Source of the DNA: DATJSJ01 sp035504175
GTDB lineage: Bacteria; Pseudomonadota; Alphaproteobacteria; Acetobacterales; Acetobacteraceae
NCBI GenBank assembly: GCA_035504175.1
Contig: DATJSJ010000241.1
Coordinates: 1-18,876, forward strand
Reading direction: 5' to 3'
DNA length: 18,876 nt
Shown here: positions 6,760-14,817 of the stretch, in pieces
How positions within the stretch are numbered: the stretch's first letter is position 1
How the letters are laid out: each line of letters starts with the position of its first letter
Notes under the pieces: model-generated
Databases searched by the model: none
What the model saw: only the letters and a program-made list of their open reading frames with translations
What the model was told of the DNA's origin: nothing
Translations under genes and position numbers: made by a program

Positions 6760-6918
6760 ACCCGGCCGGGACTGCGGCGCTCCCCGAGGAAACATTCGCA
6801 GGGCGCCGAGTGGCTGAGCCGATCGGCGCCGGATCGGCCCTCGCCGACCCGCGTGTGGCGGAGATCGCGGCACCGCCGGAAACGTTCGCGAATCTCCGGC
6901 GACGGCCGCCGGTGCGGA
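6760..6918. other. Convergent intergenic region with hairpins and a direct repeat
   Basis: It separates the stress protein gene from the end of ligA. It contains GCCGATC/GATCGGC (6818-6824 with 6832-6838) and CCGGCG/CGCCGG (6896-6901 with 6907-6912). Neither is followed by a T-run, so terminator function is uncertain. GGAAACATTCGC at 6788-6799 recurs with one mismatch at 6878-6889. I see no gene here. Confidence 0.4.
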
Positions 6919-9033
6919 TCAGCCGGTGCCCTCCTCCGCCGCGCCGAGCCCGGCCAGCTCGCGCCACTCCGCCTCGCTGACCGCGCGCACGCCCAGTTCC
7001 GTCGCCCGCCTGGCTTTCGATCCCGCATCGGCACCCACCACGACGAGATCGGTGTTGCGCGAGACGCTGTCGGTGACGCGCGCGCCGAGTGCCTCGGCCC
7101 GCGCCTTGGCCTCCGGCCGGCTCATGGTGGCGAGGCTGCCGGTGAACACCACGACCTTGCCGGCAAGCGGCGAGTCCGCCGCCTCCGTCACCGCATCCTC
7201 GATGTCGAGCAGCGCCGCCAGCTCGTCGAGCGCCGCGACGTTGCGTTCCTCGGCGAAGAAATCCGCGAGTTCGGTCGCGATCGCCGGTCCGATGCCGAGG
7301 ATGTTGTCGAGTTCCGCCCGCGCCTCCGATCCCGCCTCGCGCGCCGCCAGCATGCGTTCCCGCCAGTCGGCGAAACGACCGTAGTGGCGCGCGAGCAGCT
7401 TCGCGTTCGACTCGCCGATGCGGCGGATGCCGAGGGCGTAGATGAAGCGGGCCAGGGGGATGCGCCGCCGCGCCTCGATTGCGCGCGAAAGGTTGCTGGC
7501 CGAGAGCTTGCCCCAGCCCTCGCGCGCCGCGATCTCCGCCTCGCGTGCCGGCAGGCGGAAGATGTCGGCCGGCCCGTGCAGCAGCCCGTCGTCGTAGAAT
7601 TCCTGGATCGACTTGGCACCTAGCCCCTCGATGTCGAAGGCGCCGCGCGAGACGAAATGGATCAGCCGCTCGACCCGCTGCGCCGGGCAGATCAGCCCGC
7701 CGGTGCAGCGCCGCACCGCCTCGCCTTCCACGCGCAGCGCCAGGCTGCCGCAATACGGGCAATGGTCGGGGAACACGAAGGGCCTGGTGCCGCGCGGCCG
7801 CTTCTCGGTCAGCACCGCGACGATCTGCGGGATCACGTCGCCGGCGCGCTGGATGCGCACCGTGTCGCCGATGCGGATGTCCTTGCGCGCGATCTCATCC
7901 TCGTTGTGCAGCGTCGCGCGTGCCACCAGCACGCCGCCCACGTTCACCGGCTCGAGCTCGGCGACGGGCGTCAGCGCGCCGGTGCGGCCGACCTGGATGC
8001 GGATGTCGCGCAGCACCGTCACCGCTTGCTCGGCGGGGAATTTCCACGCGATCGCCCAGCGCGGCGCCCGGCCGACGAAGCCGAGCCGCCGCTGCAGCCC
8101 CAGGTCATCGATCTTGTAGACGACGCCGTCGATGTCGTAGCCGAGCCCGGAACGCTCCAGGGCAATCTCTTCCTGGAAGGAAGCCGCTTCCACGGGACCG
8201 GCGAGCAGCCGCGACAGCGGGTTCACGGCAAAGCCCCAGTGCTGCAGCCGTTGCAGATAGTGCCAGTGGCTGTCGGCGACGGCGGCGCTCGTCTCGCCCA
8301 TCGCGTAGGCGAACAGCGACAGCGGCCGGGCGGCGGTGATCTTCGGGTCGAGCTGGCGAAGCGAACCGGCGGCGGCGTTGCGCGGATTGGCGAAGATCTT
8401 GCCGCCGGCCTCTGCCTGCGCCGCGTTCAAGGCCAGGAAATCGGCCTTGGTCATGAACACTTCGCCGCGCACCTCGATCAGCGCGGGCGGCTTGTCGGCG
8501 CCGCGCCCTTGCAGGCGCTGCGGCACGGCGTCCATCGTGCGCAGGTTGGCGGTGACGTCCTCGCCTTCGCTGCCGTCGCCGCGCGTCGCACCTCGCACGA
8601 ACCGGCCGTCCTCGTAGGTGAGCGAGATGGAGAGCCCGTCGATCTTCGGCTCGGCGACCAGCGCAAGCGGCGCGTCCGGCCCGAGGCCGAGAAAGCGCCG
8701 CGCCCGGGCCGCGAACTCGGCGAAATCCTCGGCATCGAACGCATTGTCCAGCGACAGCATCGGCACACGATGCCGCACCTTGGCGAAGCCGGATTCCGGG
8801 GCCGTGCCGACCCGCGCGGAGGGGCTGTCGGGGCGGATCAGCTCGGGGAAGCGCGCCTCGATCGCGGCATTGCGCCGGCGCAGCGCATCGTACTCCGCGT
8901 CGCTGACCTCGGGCGCGTCCTGCTCGTAATAGGCGCGGTCGTGGCGGGCGATCGCGGCGGCGAGCCGCGCCAGCTCGGCCGCCGCCGCCGCCTCGTCCAG
9001 CGCTTCGACGGGGGTTTCGATCGTGTCCGTCAC
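6919..9033 (-). CDS. ligA: NAD-dependent DNA ligase LigA
   Basis: Seals nicks between Okazaki fragments and during repair using NAD+. The 704-residue length is normal for the family. Order of domains: Ia domain with HDRAYYEQDAPEVSDAEYD (31-49), adenylation domain with catalytic K130 in AEPKIDG, RGDGSEGEDVT and NPRNAAAGSLRQLD, OB fold, a four-cysteine zinc site (CPYCGSLAL and then RRCTGGLICPAQR), helix-hairpin-helix repeats (ALGIRRIGE, NILGIGP) and a C-terminal BRCT domain (LAGKVVVFTGSLATMSRPEA). The GTG start at 9033 overlaps the recN stop by four bases (GTGA), suggesting translational coupling; no strong ribosome-binding site is visible. It is the last gene of the leftward block. Confidence 0.97.
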   Translation of the reverse strand: MTDTIETPVEALDEAAAAAELARLAAAIARHDRAYYEQDAPEVSDAEYDALRRRNAAIEARFPELIRPDSPSARVGTAPESGFAKVRHRVPMLSLDNAFDAEDFAEFAARARRFLGLGPDAPLALVAEPKIDGLSISLTYEDGRFVRGATRGDGSEGEDVTANLRTMDAVPQRLQGRGADKPPALIEVRGEVFMTKADFLALNAAQAEAGGKIFANPRNAAAGSLRQLDPKITAARPLSLFAYAMGETSAAVADSHWHYLQRLQHWGFAVNPLSRLLAGPVEAASFQEEIALERSGLGYDIDGVVYKIDDLGLQRRLGFVGRAPRWAIAWKFPAEQAVTVLRDIRIQVGRTGALTPVAELEPVNVGGVLVARATLHNEDEIARKDIRIGDTVRIQRAGDVIPQIVAVLTEKRPRGTRPFVFPDHCPYCGSLALRVEGEAVRRCTGGLICPAQRVERLIHFVSRGAFDIEGLGAKSIQEFYDDGLLHGPADIFRLPAREAEIAAREGWGKLSASNLSRAIEARRRIPLARFIYALGIRRIGESNAKLLARHYGRFADWRERMLAAREAGSEARAELDNILGIGPAIATELADFFAEERNVAALDELAALLDIEDAVTEAADSPLAGKVVVFTGSLATMSRPEAKARAEALGARVTDSVSRNTDLVVVGADAGSKARRATELGVRAVSEAEWRELAGLGAAEEGTG

Positions 9034-10787
9034 GCCGCGTCGTCCGTGGCCGCGCGGGCACGGCTCCGGCCCGGACGCGGCGCCGCGCGCGGCAGCGGGG
9101 CAGCCGGGGTGAGCAGGCTGTCGGCGGCGGCACGGGCGGATTCGGTGACCACGGCGCCCGCGAGCATGCGGGCAATCTCCTCGCGTCGGGCTGCGGTATC
9201 GAGCGGCATCACCCGCGTTTCGGCGCGTCCCCGCGCCTCGATCTTGGCCACGTGCAGATGCGCACCGCCGCGAGCAGCGACCTGCGGACTGTGCGTCACC
9301 ACCAGCGTCTGCACGCCCTCGGCGACGCGGGCCAGGCGCTCGCCGACCGCGGCAGCGGTGGCGCCGCCAATGCCGGAATCGACCTCGTCAAACACCAGGG
9401 TCGGCACCGGCGAGGCTCTGGCCAGCACCACTTTCAGCGCCAGCATCAGCCGTGACAGCTCGCCGCCCGAGGCGACCCGATCAAGCGGTCCCGGCGACTG
9501 GCCGGGATTGGTCGCGATCAGGAAGCGCACGGCATCCTGTCCCTGCGCTCCCCAACGCGACTCCTCGAGCGGCGCCACCGCGACGGTGAAGCGCGCGCGC
9601 TCCAGCCGCAGCGGCGCGAGTTCGGCGCCCAGCGCCGTCGCGAGCCGCGCGGCGGCCGCCTGGCGTCGTTCCGACAGCGTGGCGGCGGCGGCGACATAGG
9701 CTTCCCGTCCGGCGGCTTCCGCTTGCTCCAGCGCCGCGATCGCCGCCGCACCGGTCTCGAGTGCGGCGAGCCGGTCCCGCAGGGTCTGCAGCAGGGCCGG
9801 CAATTCCACCACTGCGACGCCATGCTTGCGCGCCGCGCCACGCAGCGCGAACAGACGCTCCTCCGCCCGCTCCAGCCGCCGCGGATCATCCTCCGCCGCG
9901 TCGGCGAGGCGGCTCAGCTGCGCCTCCGCCTCGGCCAGCGCCTCCTCGGCACGCTCGATCGCCGCCAGCGCCTCGGCGCCGGCATGGTCGCCGCCCGACT
10001 GGCCCGGGCCGCCCAGGCGCGACAGGGCGCGCGCGGCGGCGCGCAGTGCGGCGGCCGGCCCGGCGCTGCGCCGGTCGCGGGGCGCCAGTTCCGCGACCGC
10101 GGCGGCGATCGCCTCGGCCCGCCGCTCGCCCTGCTGCAGGCGCTGGCGCTCGGCCGCCAGCCGCTCCTCCTCGCCCGCTTCAGGCGCCAGCGCACCAAGC
10201 TCGTCCACGGCGTGGCGCAGCCAGTCCTCCTCGCGCGCCGCCGCCGCGATCGCCTCGCGCGCCGCGGCCAGCCGCTCCCGCGCCAGCCGCCACGTGATCC
10301 AGGCGGATGCGACCGTGCTCCGCACGCCCGCATCCACGCCGTAGGCGTCCAGCAGCGGCGCGTGCGTCGCCGGGTCGGCGAGCCCCATCTGCTCGTGCTG
10401 CCCCTGCACCTCGACCAGCAGCAGGCCCAGCCGGCGCAGCAGCGCGACGCCGACCGGTTGGTCGGCGACGAAGGCGCGCGAGCGCCCGTCGCGGCCGAGA
10501 ATGCGGCGGATGACGATGTCGTCGTCCGCCTCGAACCCCTGCTCGGCGAGCAGGGCGCGTGCCGGATGGTCCGGGGCGGGAGAAAAGCAGGCGGTGACGA
10601 CGGCCTGCTCTGCACCCTGGCGCACCAGGCGCGCCTCGGCACGCAGGCCGAGGGCGAGACCGAGGCTGTCGAGCAGGATCGACTTGCCGGCGCCGGTCTC
10701 GCCGGTCAGCACCGTCAGCCCCGGGCCGAAGGCCAGATCCAGCCGGCCGATCAGCACCACATCGCGGATCGAAAGCGCCGTCAGCAT
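9030..10787 (-). CDS. recN: DNA repair protein RecN (SMC-like ATPase)
   Basis: SMC-family ATPase acting early in double-strand break repair. The 585 residues begin with the N-terminal ATPase half LTALSIRDVVLI and Walker A GETGAGKS (29-36). The centre, rich in Ala, Glu, Arg and Leu, is predicted coiled coil (ERLAAERQRLQQGERRAEA, IERAEEALAEAEAQL). The C-terminal half has the signature ASGGELSRLMLALK, Walker B PTLVFDEVDSGIGG and the switch histidine in LVVTHSPQVAA. The C-terminal tail (PLPRAAPRPGRSRARA) is basic and low complexity. ATG 10787 lies 22 bases after the bamD stop, so the two are probably co-transcribed. No LexA-type box can be claimed here. Confidence 0.95.
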   Translation of the reverse strand: MLTALSIRDVVLIGRLDLAFGPGLTVLTGETGAGKSILLDSLGLALGLRAEARLVRQGAEQAVVTACFSPAPDHPARALLAEQGFEADDDIVIRRILGRDGRSRAFVADQPVGVALLRRLGLLLVEVQGQHEQMGLADPATHAPLLDAYGVDAGVRSTVASAWITWRLARERLAAAREAIAAAAREEDWLRHAVDELGALAPEAGEEERLAAERQRLQQGERRAEAIAAAVAELAPRDRRSAGPAAALRAAARALSRLGGPGQSGGDHAGAEALAAIERAEEALAEAEAQLSRLADAAEDDPRRLERAEERLFALRGAARKHGVAVVELPALLQTLRDRLAALETGAAAIAALEQAEAAGREAYVAAAATLSERRQAAAARLATALGAELAPLRLERARFTVAVAPLEESRWGAQGQDAVRFLIATNPGQSPGPLDRVASGGELSRLMLALKVVLARASPVPTLVFDEVDSGIGGATAAAVGERLARVAEGVQTLVVTHSPQVAARGGAHLHVAKIEARGRAETRVMPLDTAARREEIARMLAGAVVTESARAAADSLLTPAAPLPRAAPRPGRSRARAATDDAA

Positions 10788-10809
10788 GGCGGCGGACCGT
10801 GCGGACCGG

Positions 10810-11790
10810 TCAGAAGATCCAGCCGAACGTGTTGGAGAAGAAGCCGCCGCTGCCGGCGCCCACCGGGCGCCCCCTGACCTCGCCGGTGGCGACGAGCTCG
10901 TTCCAGCTCGATTCGTACCAGCGATTGCCCGGATAGTTGTAGCCGAGCACCGCGGCGGTCTTGCGTGCCTCGTCCACCATGCCGAGCTTGAGATAGATCT
11001 CGGTCAACCGCGCCAGCGCCTCCGGCACGTGATTGGTGGTCTGGAAGTCGTCGACCACCCGCTGGAAGCGGCCGATCGCCGCCGTGTAGAGATGCTGGCG
11101 CTCGTAGTAGCGGCCGATCTCCATTTCCTTGCCGGCCAGGTGGTCGCGGCAGAGATCGATCTTCAGCCGCGCGTCGCGGGCGTAGGCGCTGTCCGGGAAG
11201 CGGTTCACCACCTCCTGCAGCGCGCCCATCGCCTGCTGCGTGGTCTTCTGGTCGCGCTGGATGTCGGCGATCTGCTCGTAGAAGCACAGCGCCCGCAGGT
11301 AGTAGGCGTAGGCGATGTCGCGGTTCGCGGGATGCAGCTGGATGAACCGGTCGAGCGCGCCGATCGCCTCGGTGTAGTGGTGCTGCAGGTACTCGGCGTA
11401 GCCGTGCATCAGCGCCGCGTTGGTCGCCCAGGAGGAATAGGGGTAGTTCTGCTCGACCAGGTCGAACTGCGTCACCGCGACGGCGTAGCGCTTCTGGTTC
11501 AGCGCATCGACGCCGTTGTTGTAGAGTTGTCCGACGGGCAGGCTGCCCGGATCGGTCGCCTCGGTATTGTCGCCCTTCGCGGCCGCCTTCGCCGCGTCGC
11601 CCTTCCCTCCGGCTGCCTGCGCGCTGTCGTCCGAGCCGCCGAACGGCCAGAGCGAGGAGAGCGTCGAGCAGCCGCCGAGCAGGGCCGGCGCGCCCAGGCA
11701 AAAGGCGAGGGTGATCCCGGTGCGGGCGATCGCGGTCAGGCGATGCCGGCCCGGCCGACCGGGCCACAGACGATCAGGCCAGCCAATCAT
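10810..11790 (-). CDS. bamD: Outer-membrane assembly lipoprotein BamD
   Basis: Essential lipoprotein of the BAM complex, which folds beta-barrel proteins into the outer membrane. It has 326 residues. A basic N-terminus and hydrophobic stretch end in the lipobox LLGGC with C41 as the lipidation site, followed by serine, compatible with outer-membrane sorting. A Gly/Ala/Lys/Asp-rich linker of about 40 residues precedes TPR-like repeats: QLYNNGVDALNQKRYAVAV, YAEYLQHHYTEAIGALDRF, ARLKIDLCRDHLAGKEMEIG, EALARLTEIYLKLGMVDEA. The family-typical NYPYSSWATNA is present. ATG 11790 is the only good start ahead of the signal sequence; the ribosome-binding site is weak (ACGGAT). A location between lpxC and recN is usual in Alphaproteobacteria. 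Confidence 0.94.
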   Translation of the reverse strand: MIGWPDRLWPGRPGRHRLTAIARTGITLAFCLGAPALLGGCSTLSSLWPFGGSDDSAQAAGGKGDAAKAAAKGDNTEATDPGSLPVGQLYNNGVDALNQKRYAVAVTQFDLVEQNYPYSSWATNAALMHGYAEYLQHHYTEAIGALDRFIQLHPANRDIAYAYYLRALCFYEQIADIQRDQKTTQQAMGALQEVVNRFPDSAYARDARLKIDLCRDHLAGKEMEIGRYYERQHLYTAAIGRFQRVVDDFQTTNHVPEALARLTEIYLKLGMVDEARKTAAVLGYNYPGNRWYESSWNELVATGEVRGRPVGAGSGGFFSNTFGWIF

Positions 11791-11807
11791 GCGCGAATCC
11801 GTCGCTT

Positions 11808-11825
11808 GCGCCCGGCTTCGGGCGC
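11808..11825 (-). other. Hairpin in the bamD leader
   Basis: GCGCCCG-GCTT-CGGGCGC (plus-strand reading) is a perfect 7-bp stem with a 4-base loop, in the 119-base lpxC-bamD gap and 17 bases before the bamD ATG. In the reading direction no T-run follows, so it is not a clear lpxC terminator. TATGCT, a -10-like hexamer, lies upstream on the minus strand but lacks a good -35. It may influence bamD translation; this is inferred. Confidence 0.35.
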
Positions 11826-11909
11826 GGGTTCAGGCCGCCGCTTACAGCATAAGTGCGAGGAAGTCGAAGCCTGCGCGGTCGCCGCGGGACCTGGCGCCGC
11901 AACGCCCGA

Positions 11910-12908
11910 TCAGAGCGGCGCCGCCGCGGCCGGCACCGGGATCGTCAGCGGCCGTCCCGGCAGCGCGACCCGCGGCAGGCTGGTCGTGCCCGCAACGGTC
12001 CTGCTCCAGGCGGCGGGCTGCGCGAACAGCGCGCGGAGCAGCGCGTTGGTCAGCGCGTGGCCGGGCCGGTGCGCCAGGAACCGCCCGCTGATCGGTGCCC
12101 CGGCCAAGGCAAGGTCGCCGACCACGTCCAGCATCTTGTGGCGCACGAACTCGTCCACCATGCGCAGCCCGGCGGGGTTCAGCACGCGGGCGCCATCCAC
12201 CACCACGGCATTCTCGAGGCTGCCGCCGCGCCCCAGCCCGGCAGCGCGCAATTGCTCCACCTCGGTGGCCAGGGTGAAGGTGCGCGCCGAAGCCAGCTGG
12301 TGACGGAAGACGGCGGGCGTCAGACTCAGCGACAGCGCCTGGCGACCGATCGCGGGAGCATCAAATTCGATCGACACGGCCAGGTCGAGGCCGCTGCCGC
12401 CCGGCGCATGCGGGCGCAACTCGACGAAGCCGGCCTCCGATTCGACGCGAACCGGGCGGAGAATTTCGATCACCGGGCGCGGCGCCGCCTGCACCTGCAG
12501 CCCGGCGCATTCGATCAGGAACAGGAAAGGAGCGGCCGAGCCATCGAGGATCGGCAGTTCCGGTCCGTCGATCTCGGCCAGCAGATTGTCGATGCCGGCG
12601 CCGGCCAGTGCGGCCATCAGGTGCTCGACCGTGCCGATCCGCGCATCGGGCCGCGCGGGATCGGCGAGCGCCGTGCAGAGCCGGGCATCCGTCACCCAGT
12701 CGTGCCGCGCGACGATTTCCTGCCCGAGATCGCTGCGGCGAAAGACGATGCCGCTGCCGGCCGGCGCCGGGCGCAGCGTCAGCGATACCCGGCGGCCGGT
12801 GTGCAGCCCGGTGCCGATGCAGCCGATCGCCGCTTTGATCGTGCGCTGCAACGGCGTGCGGGACACCGCGGGCAGATCCGCCTGAAACATCTCGGGCAGG
12901 CCGTCCAT
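11910..12908 (-). CDS. lpxC: UDP-3-O-acyl-N-acetylglucosamine deacetylase LpxC
   Basis: Zinc deacetylase that commits UDP-GlcNAc to lipid A synthesis. From the chosen ATG at 12908 it has 332 residues. Conserved features: IGTGLHTGRRVSLTLRPAP near the N-terminus, GTVEHLMAAL with the catalytic Glu and first zinc His, DGSAAPFL, then VRHKMLDVVGDLAL with the His and Asp zinc ligands (H-x3-D), and GHALTNALL with the second catalytic His. All match the residues known for E. coli LpxC (E78, H79, H238, D242, H265). A GTG at 12956 would add 16 residues but has no ribosome-binding site; the ATG at 12908 has GGGGA close upstream, so the start is uncertain. The Pro/Ala tail TIPVPAAAAPL is unconserved-looking. 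Confidence 0.95.
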   Translation of the reverse strand: MDGLPEMFQADLPAVSRTPLQRTIKAAIGCIGTGLHTGRRVSLTLRPAPAGSGIVFRRSDLGQEIVARHDWVTDARLCTALADPARPDARIGTVEHLMAALAGAGIDNLLAEIDGPELPILDGSAAPFLFLIECAGLQVQAAPRPVIEILRPVRVESEAGFVELRPHAPGGSGLDLAVSIEFDAPAIGRQALSLSLTPAVFRHQLASARTFTLATEVEQLRAAGLGRGGSLENAVVVDGARVLNPAGLRMVDEFVRHKMLDVVGDLALAGAPISGRFLAHRPGHALTNALLRALFAQPAAWSRTVAGTTSLPRVALPGRPLTIPVPAAAAPL

Positions 12909-13061
12909 CTCGTCCCCGTCCTGGAGGCTGAGTCGTGTGGGCTGGGTCGTGTGCACCGCGGCGGAAAGCCGCGGCCGGAGAGGACGCTAATGCGGGCGGC
13001 GGGGCCCGGCCAGTCAATGATTATTGCCAGATGTTTCCGCGTAACGACCGGATCTTGCGGC

Positions 13062-13104
13062 ATTGTTGCGCCGCACAATAGGTGGACTGACAAGGTTGCG
13101 GCAA
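13062..13104 (-). promoter_or_regulatory. Candidate lpxC promoter with overlapping inverted repeat
   Basis: On the minus strand TTGCCG (13104-13099) and TATTGT (13080-13075) form -35 and -10 boxes with an 18-base spacer, each four of six. The inverted repeat ATTGT (13062-13066) and ACAAT (13075-13079) overlaps the -10 box and the predicted start, as an operator might. A second -35-like TTGACT lies at 13017-13012 with only a poor -10. Inferred from sequence pattern only. Confidence 0.35.
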
Positions 13105-13132
13105 GCCCGGCGCGACCGCGGCCGCGCCGGGC
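13105..13132 (-). terminator. Strong hairpin after ftsZ, probable terminator
   Basis: GCCCGGCGCG (13105-13114) pairs perfectly with CGCGCCGGGC (13123-13132) around an 8-base loop, starting ten bases beyond the ftsZ stop codon. In the leftward direction it is followed only by TTGCCG, so intrinsic termination would be imperfect, and partial read-through into lpxC is likely. Confidence 0.55.
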
Positions 13133-13142
13133 GCCGGCGGAC

Positions 13143-14759
13143 TCAGGACGTCTGGCGGCGCAGGAAGGCGGGGATGTCCAGCCCCATCTCCTCGCTCACC
13201 GCCGGCCGGACCGAGGCGGTCGGCGCCTCGGTCCGCGGCACCGCCAGCGCCGGTTCGCTGCGCGGCAGCTCGGCCGGAGCCTGGCGGCCACCCAACGACG
13301 CGGTGACGCGAGAGAACAGGCTGCGCAGCGGCGGCGCAGCGGTGGGCGCCGGCATGGCTGCGCCGGGCCCCGCCTGGGGCATGCCACCCATCGGCATGCC
13401 TGCGGCGGGCATGCCTGCGGCGGGCGCTTCGGCAAACAGCGGGCTGACGCGGCCGGCGGGCGCGTGACGGGCGGCCGCCATCGGCTGCGCCGCCATCGGC
13501 TGGACCGGGGCGATCGCGGCGACCCCGGCTTGCATCGGCGCCATCGGCATCGCCGCGCCCTGCATCGCGAACGCCGGGGCCTGCGCGCCGCCGGGCACCG
13601 CGGCGAATTGCGGCGGCTGCGCGAAGCCGGGGGCCGCGAAGCCGGGCTGCGACAGACCGGCGCCGCCGGCCAGGCCCTGGACGCGGCCGCCCATCGCCTC
13701 CGCCTCGGCCATCTCCATGCCGCCGACCGCAAACGGCGCGCCGCCGGCGACCGCGACCAGCTTCGGTCGCTGCGCCTCCTGCACCGCCGGACCGTCGATG
13801 CCGGTCGCGACCACGGAGACGCGCACCCGCCCGGAGAGGGTCTCGTCGATCGCCGAGCCGAAGATGATGTTGGCGTCCTCGGCGACTTCCTCGCGGATGC
13901 GGTTGGCGGCGGCATCGACCTCGAACAGCGTCATGTCCTCGCCGCCGGTGATGTTGATCAGCAGCCCCTGCGCGCCGGACATGCTGGTGTCCTCGAGGAG
14001 CGGATTGCTGATCGCCGCCTCGGCGGCGCGGATGGCGCGGTTCTCGCCCTCCGCCTCGCCGGTGCCCATCATCGCCTTGCCCATCTCCGCCATCACCGTG
14101 CGGATATCGGCGAAGTCGAGATTGACCAGGCCGGGGGCGACCATCAGGTCGGTCACACCGCGCACGCCCATGTAGAGGACGTGGTCCGCCATCTTGAACG
14201 CCTCGCGCCAGCCGGTGCGCTCATTCGCCAGGCGGAACAGGTTCTGGTTCGGGATCACGATCAGCGTGTCGACGAAATTCTGCAGCTCGGTGATGCCCTG
14301 ATCGGCGGCGCGGGCGCGGCGCACGCCCTCGAAGGTGAACGGCTTGGTGACCACGCCGACGGTGAGGATGCCGCGCTCGCGCGCCATGCGCGCGATCACC
14401 GGCGCGGCCCCCGTGCCGGTGCCGCCGCCCATGCCCGCCGTGATGAACACCATGTGCACGCCTTCGAGATAGCGCGCGAGCTCGTCCGCCGCTTCCTCCG
14501 CCGCCGCGCGCCCGATCTCCGGCTTCGCGCCCGCGCCGAGCCCCTGCGTCAGATGCGGGCCGAGCTGGATGCGCCGGTCCGCCTTGCTGTGCATCAGCTG
14601 CTGCGCGTCGGTGTTGGCGACGACGAAGTCCACGCCCTGCAGGTTGAGCGCGATCATGTTGTCGACCGCGTTGGTGCCGCCGCCGCCGACGCCCACGACC
14701 GTGATCTTCGGGGTGAAATCCGTGTGCATCTGCGGCTGGATGGTGAGGTTCAGGGTCAC
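13143..14759 (-). CDS. ftsZ: Cell division GTPase FtsZ
   Basis: Tubulin-like GTPase that forms the division ring, 538 residues. The GTP-binding domain has GVGGGGTNAVDNM (23-35), NTDAQQL, tubulin signature GGGTGTG (111-117) and the T7 loop NLDFAD (213-218) whose aspartates complete the neighbouring active site. The conserved core ends near residue 321 (VVATGID). A long disordered linker of about 200 residues rich in Ala, Pro, Met, Gln and Gly follows, then the conserved C-terminal peptide LDIPAFLRRQTS that binds FtsA and other partners. The GTG start at 14759 has AGGGGGAG eight bases upstream; ATG codon 11 is less well placed. Alphaproteobacterial FtsZ often has such extended linkers. It lies 58 bases after ftsA. 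Confidence 0.97.
   Translation of the reverse strand: MTLNLTIQPQMHTDFTPKITVVGVGGGGTNAVDNMIALNLQGVDFVVANTDAQQLMHSKADRRIQLGPHLTQGLGAGAKPEIGRAAAEEAADELARYLEGVHMVFITAGMGGGTGTGAAPVIARMARERGILTVGVVTKPFTFEGVRRARAADQGITELQNFVDTLIVIPNQNLFRLANERTGWREAFKMADHVLYMGVRGVTDLMVAPGLVNLDFADIRTVMAEMGKAMMGTGEAEGENRAIRAAEAAISNPLLEDTSMSGAQGLLINITGGEDMTLFEVDAAANRIREEVAEDANIIFGSAIDETLSGRVRVSVVATGIDGPAVQEAQRPKLVAVAGGAPFAVGGMEMAEAEAMGGRVQGLAGGAGLSQPGFAAPGFAQPPQFAAVPGGAQAPAFAMQGAAMPMAPMQAGVAAIAPVQPMAAQPMAAARHAPAGRVSPLFAEAPAAGMPAAGMPMGGMPQAGPGAAMPAPTAAPPLRSLFSRVTASLGGRQAPAELPRSEPALAVPRTEAPTASVRPAVSEEMGLDIPAFLRRQTS
13394..13423. repeat. 15-bp tandem duplication in the ftsZ linker
   Basis: GCATGCCTGCGGCGG occurs twice head to tail (13394-13408 and 13409-13423). 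On the coding strand it adds an in-frame AAGMP pentapeptide pair, with a variant unit (MGGMP) alongside. Confidence 0.8.
13476..13505. repeat. Second 15-bp imperfect duplication in the ftsZ linker
   Basis: CGCCATCGGCTG begins two consecutive 15-base units at 13476 and 13491, identical over their first 12 bases. It encodes a repeated QPMAA in the FtsZ linker. Confidence 0.7.
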
Positions 14760-14817
14760 TGTGCTGTCTCCCCCTGGAGGCGGTCGGGACCGGGTTGCGG
14801 GATGGCGGGACGCGGCA

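Noticed and set aside
6810..6915. Bidirectional intrinsic terminator between uspA and ligA
   Set aside because: Hairpins exist, but none is followed by a T-run on either strand, so I list the region only as intergenic.
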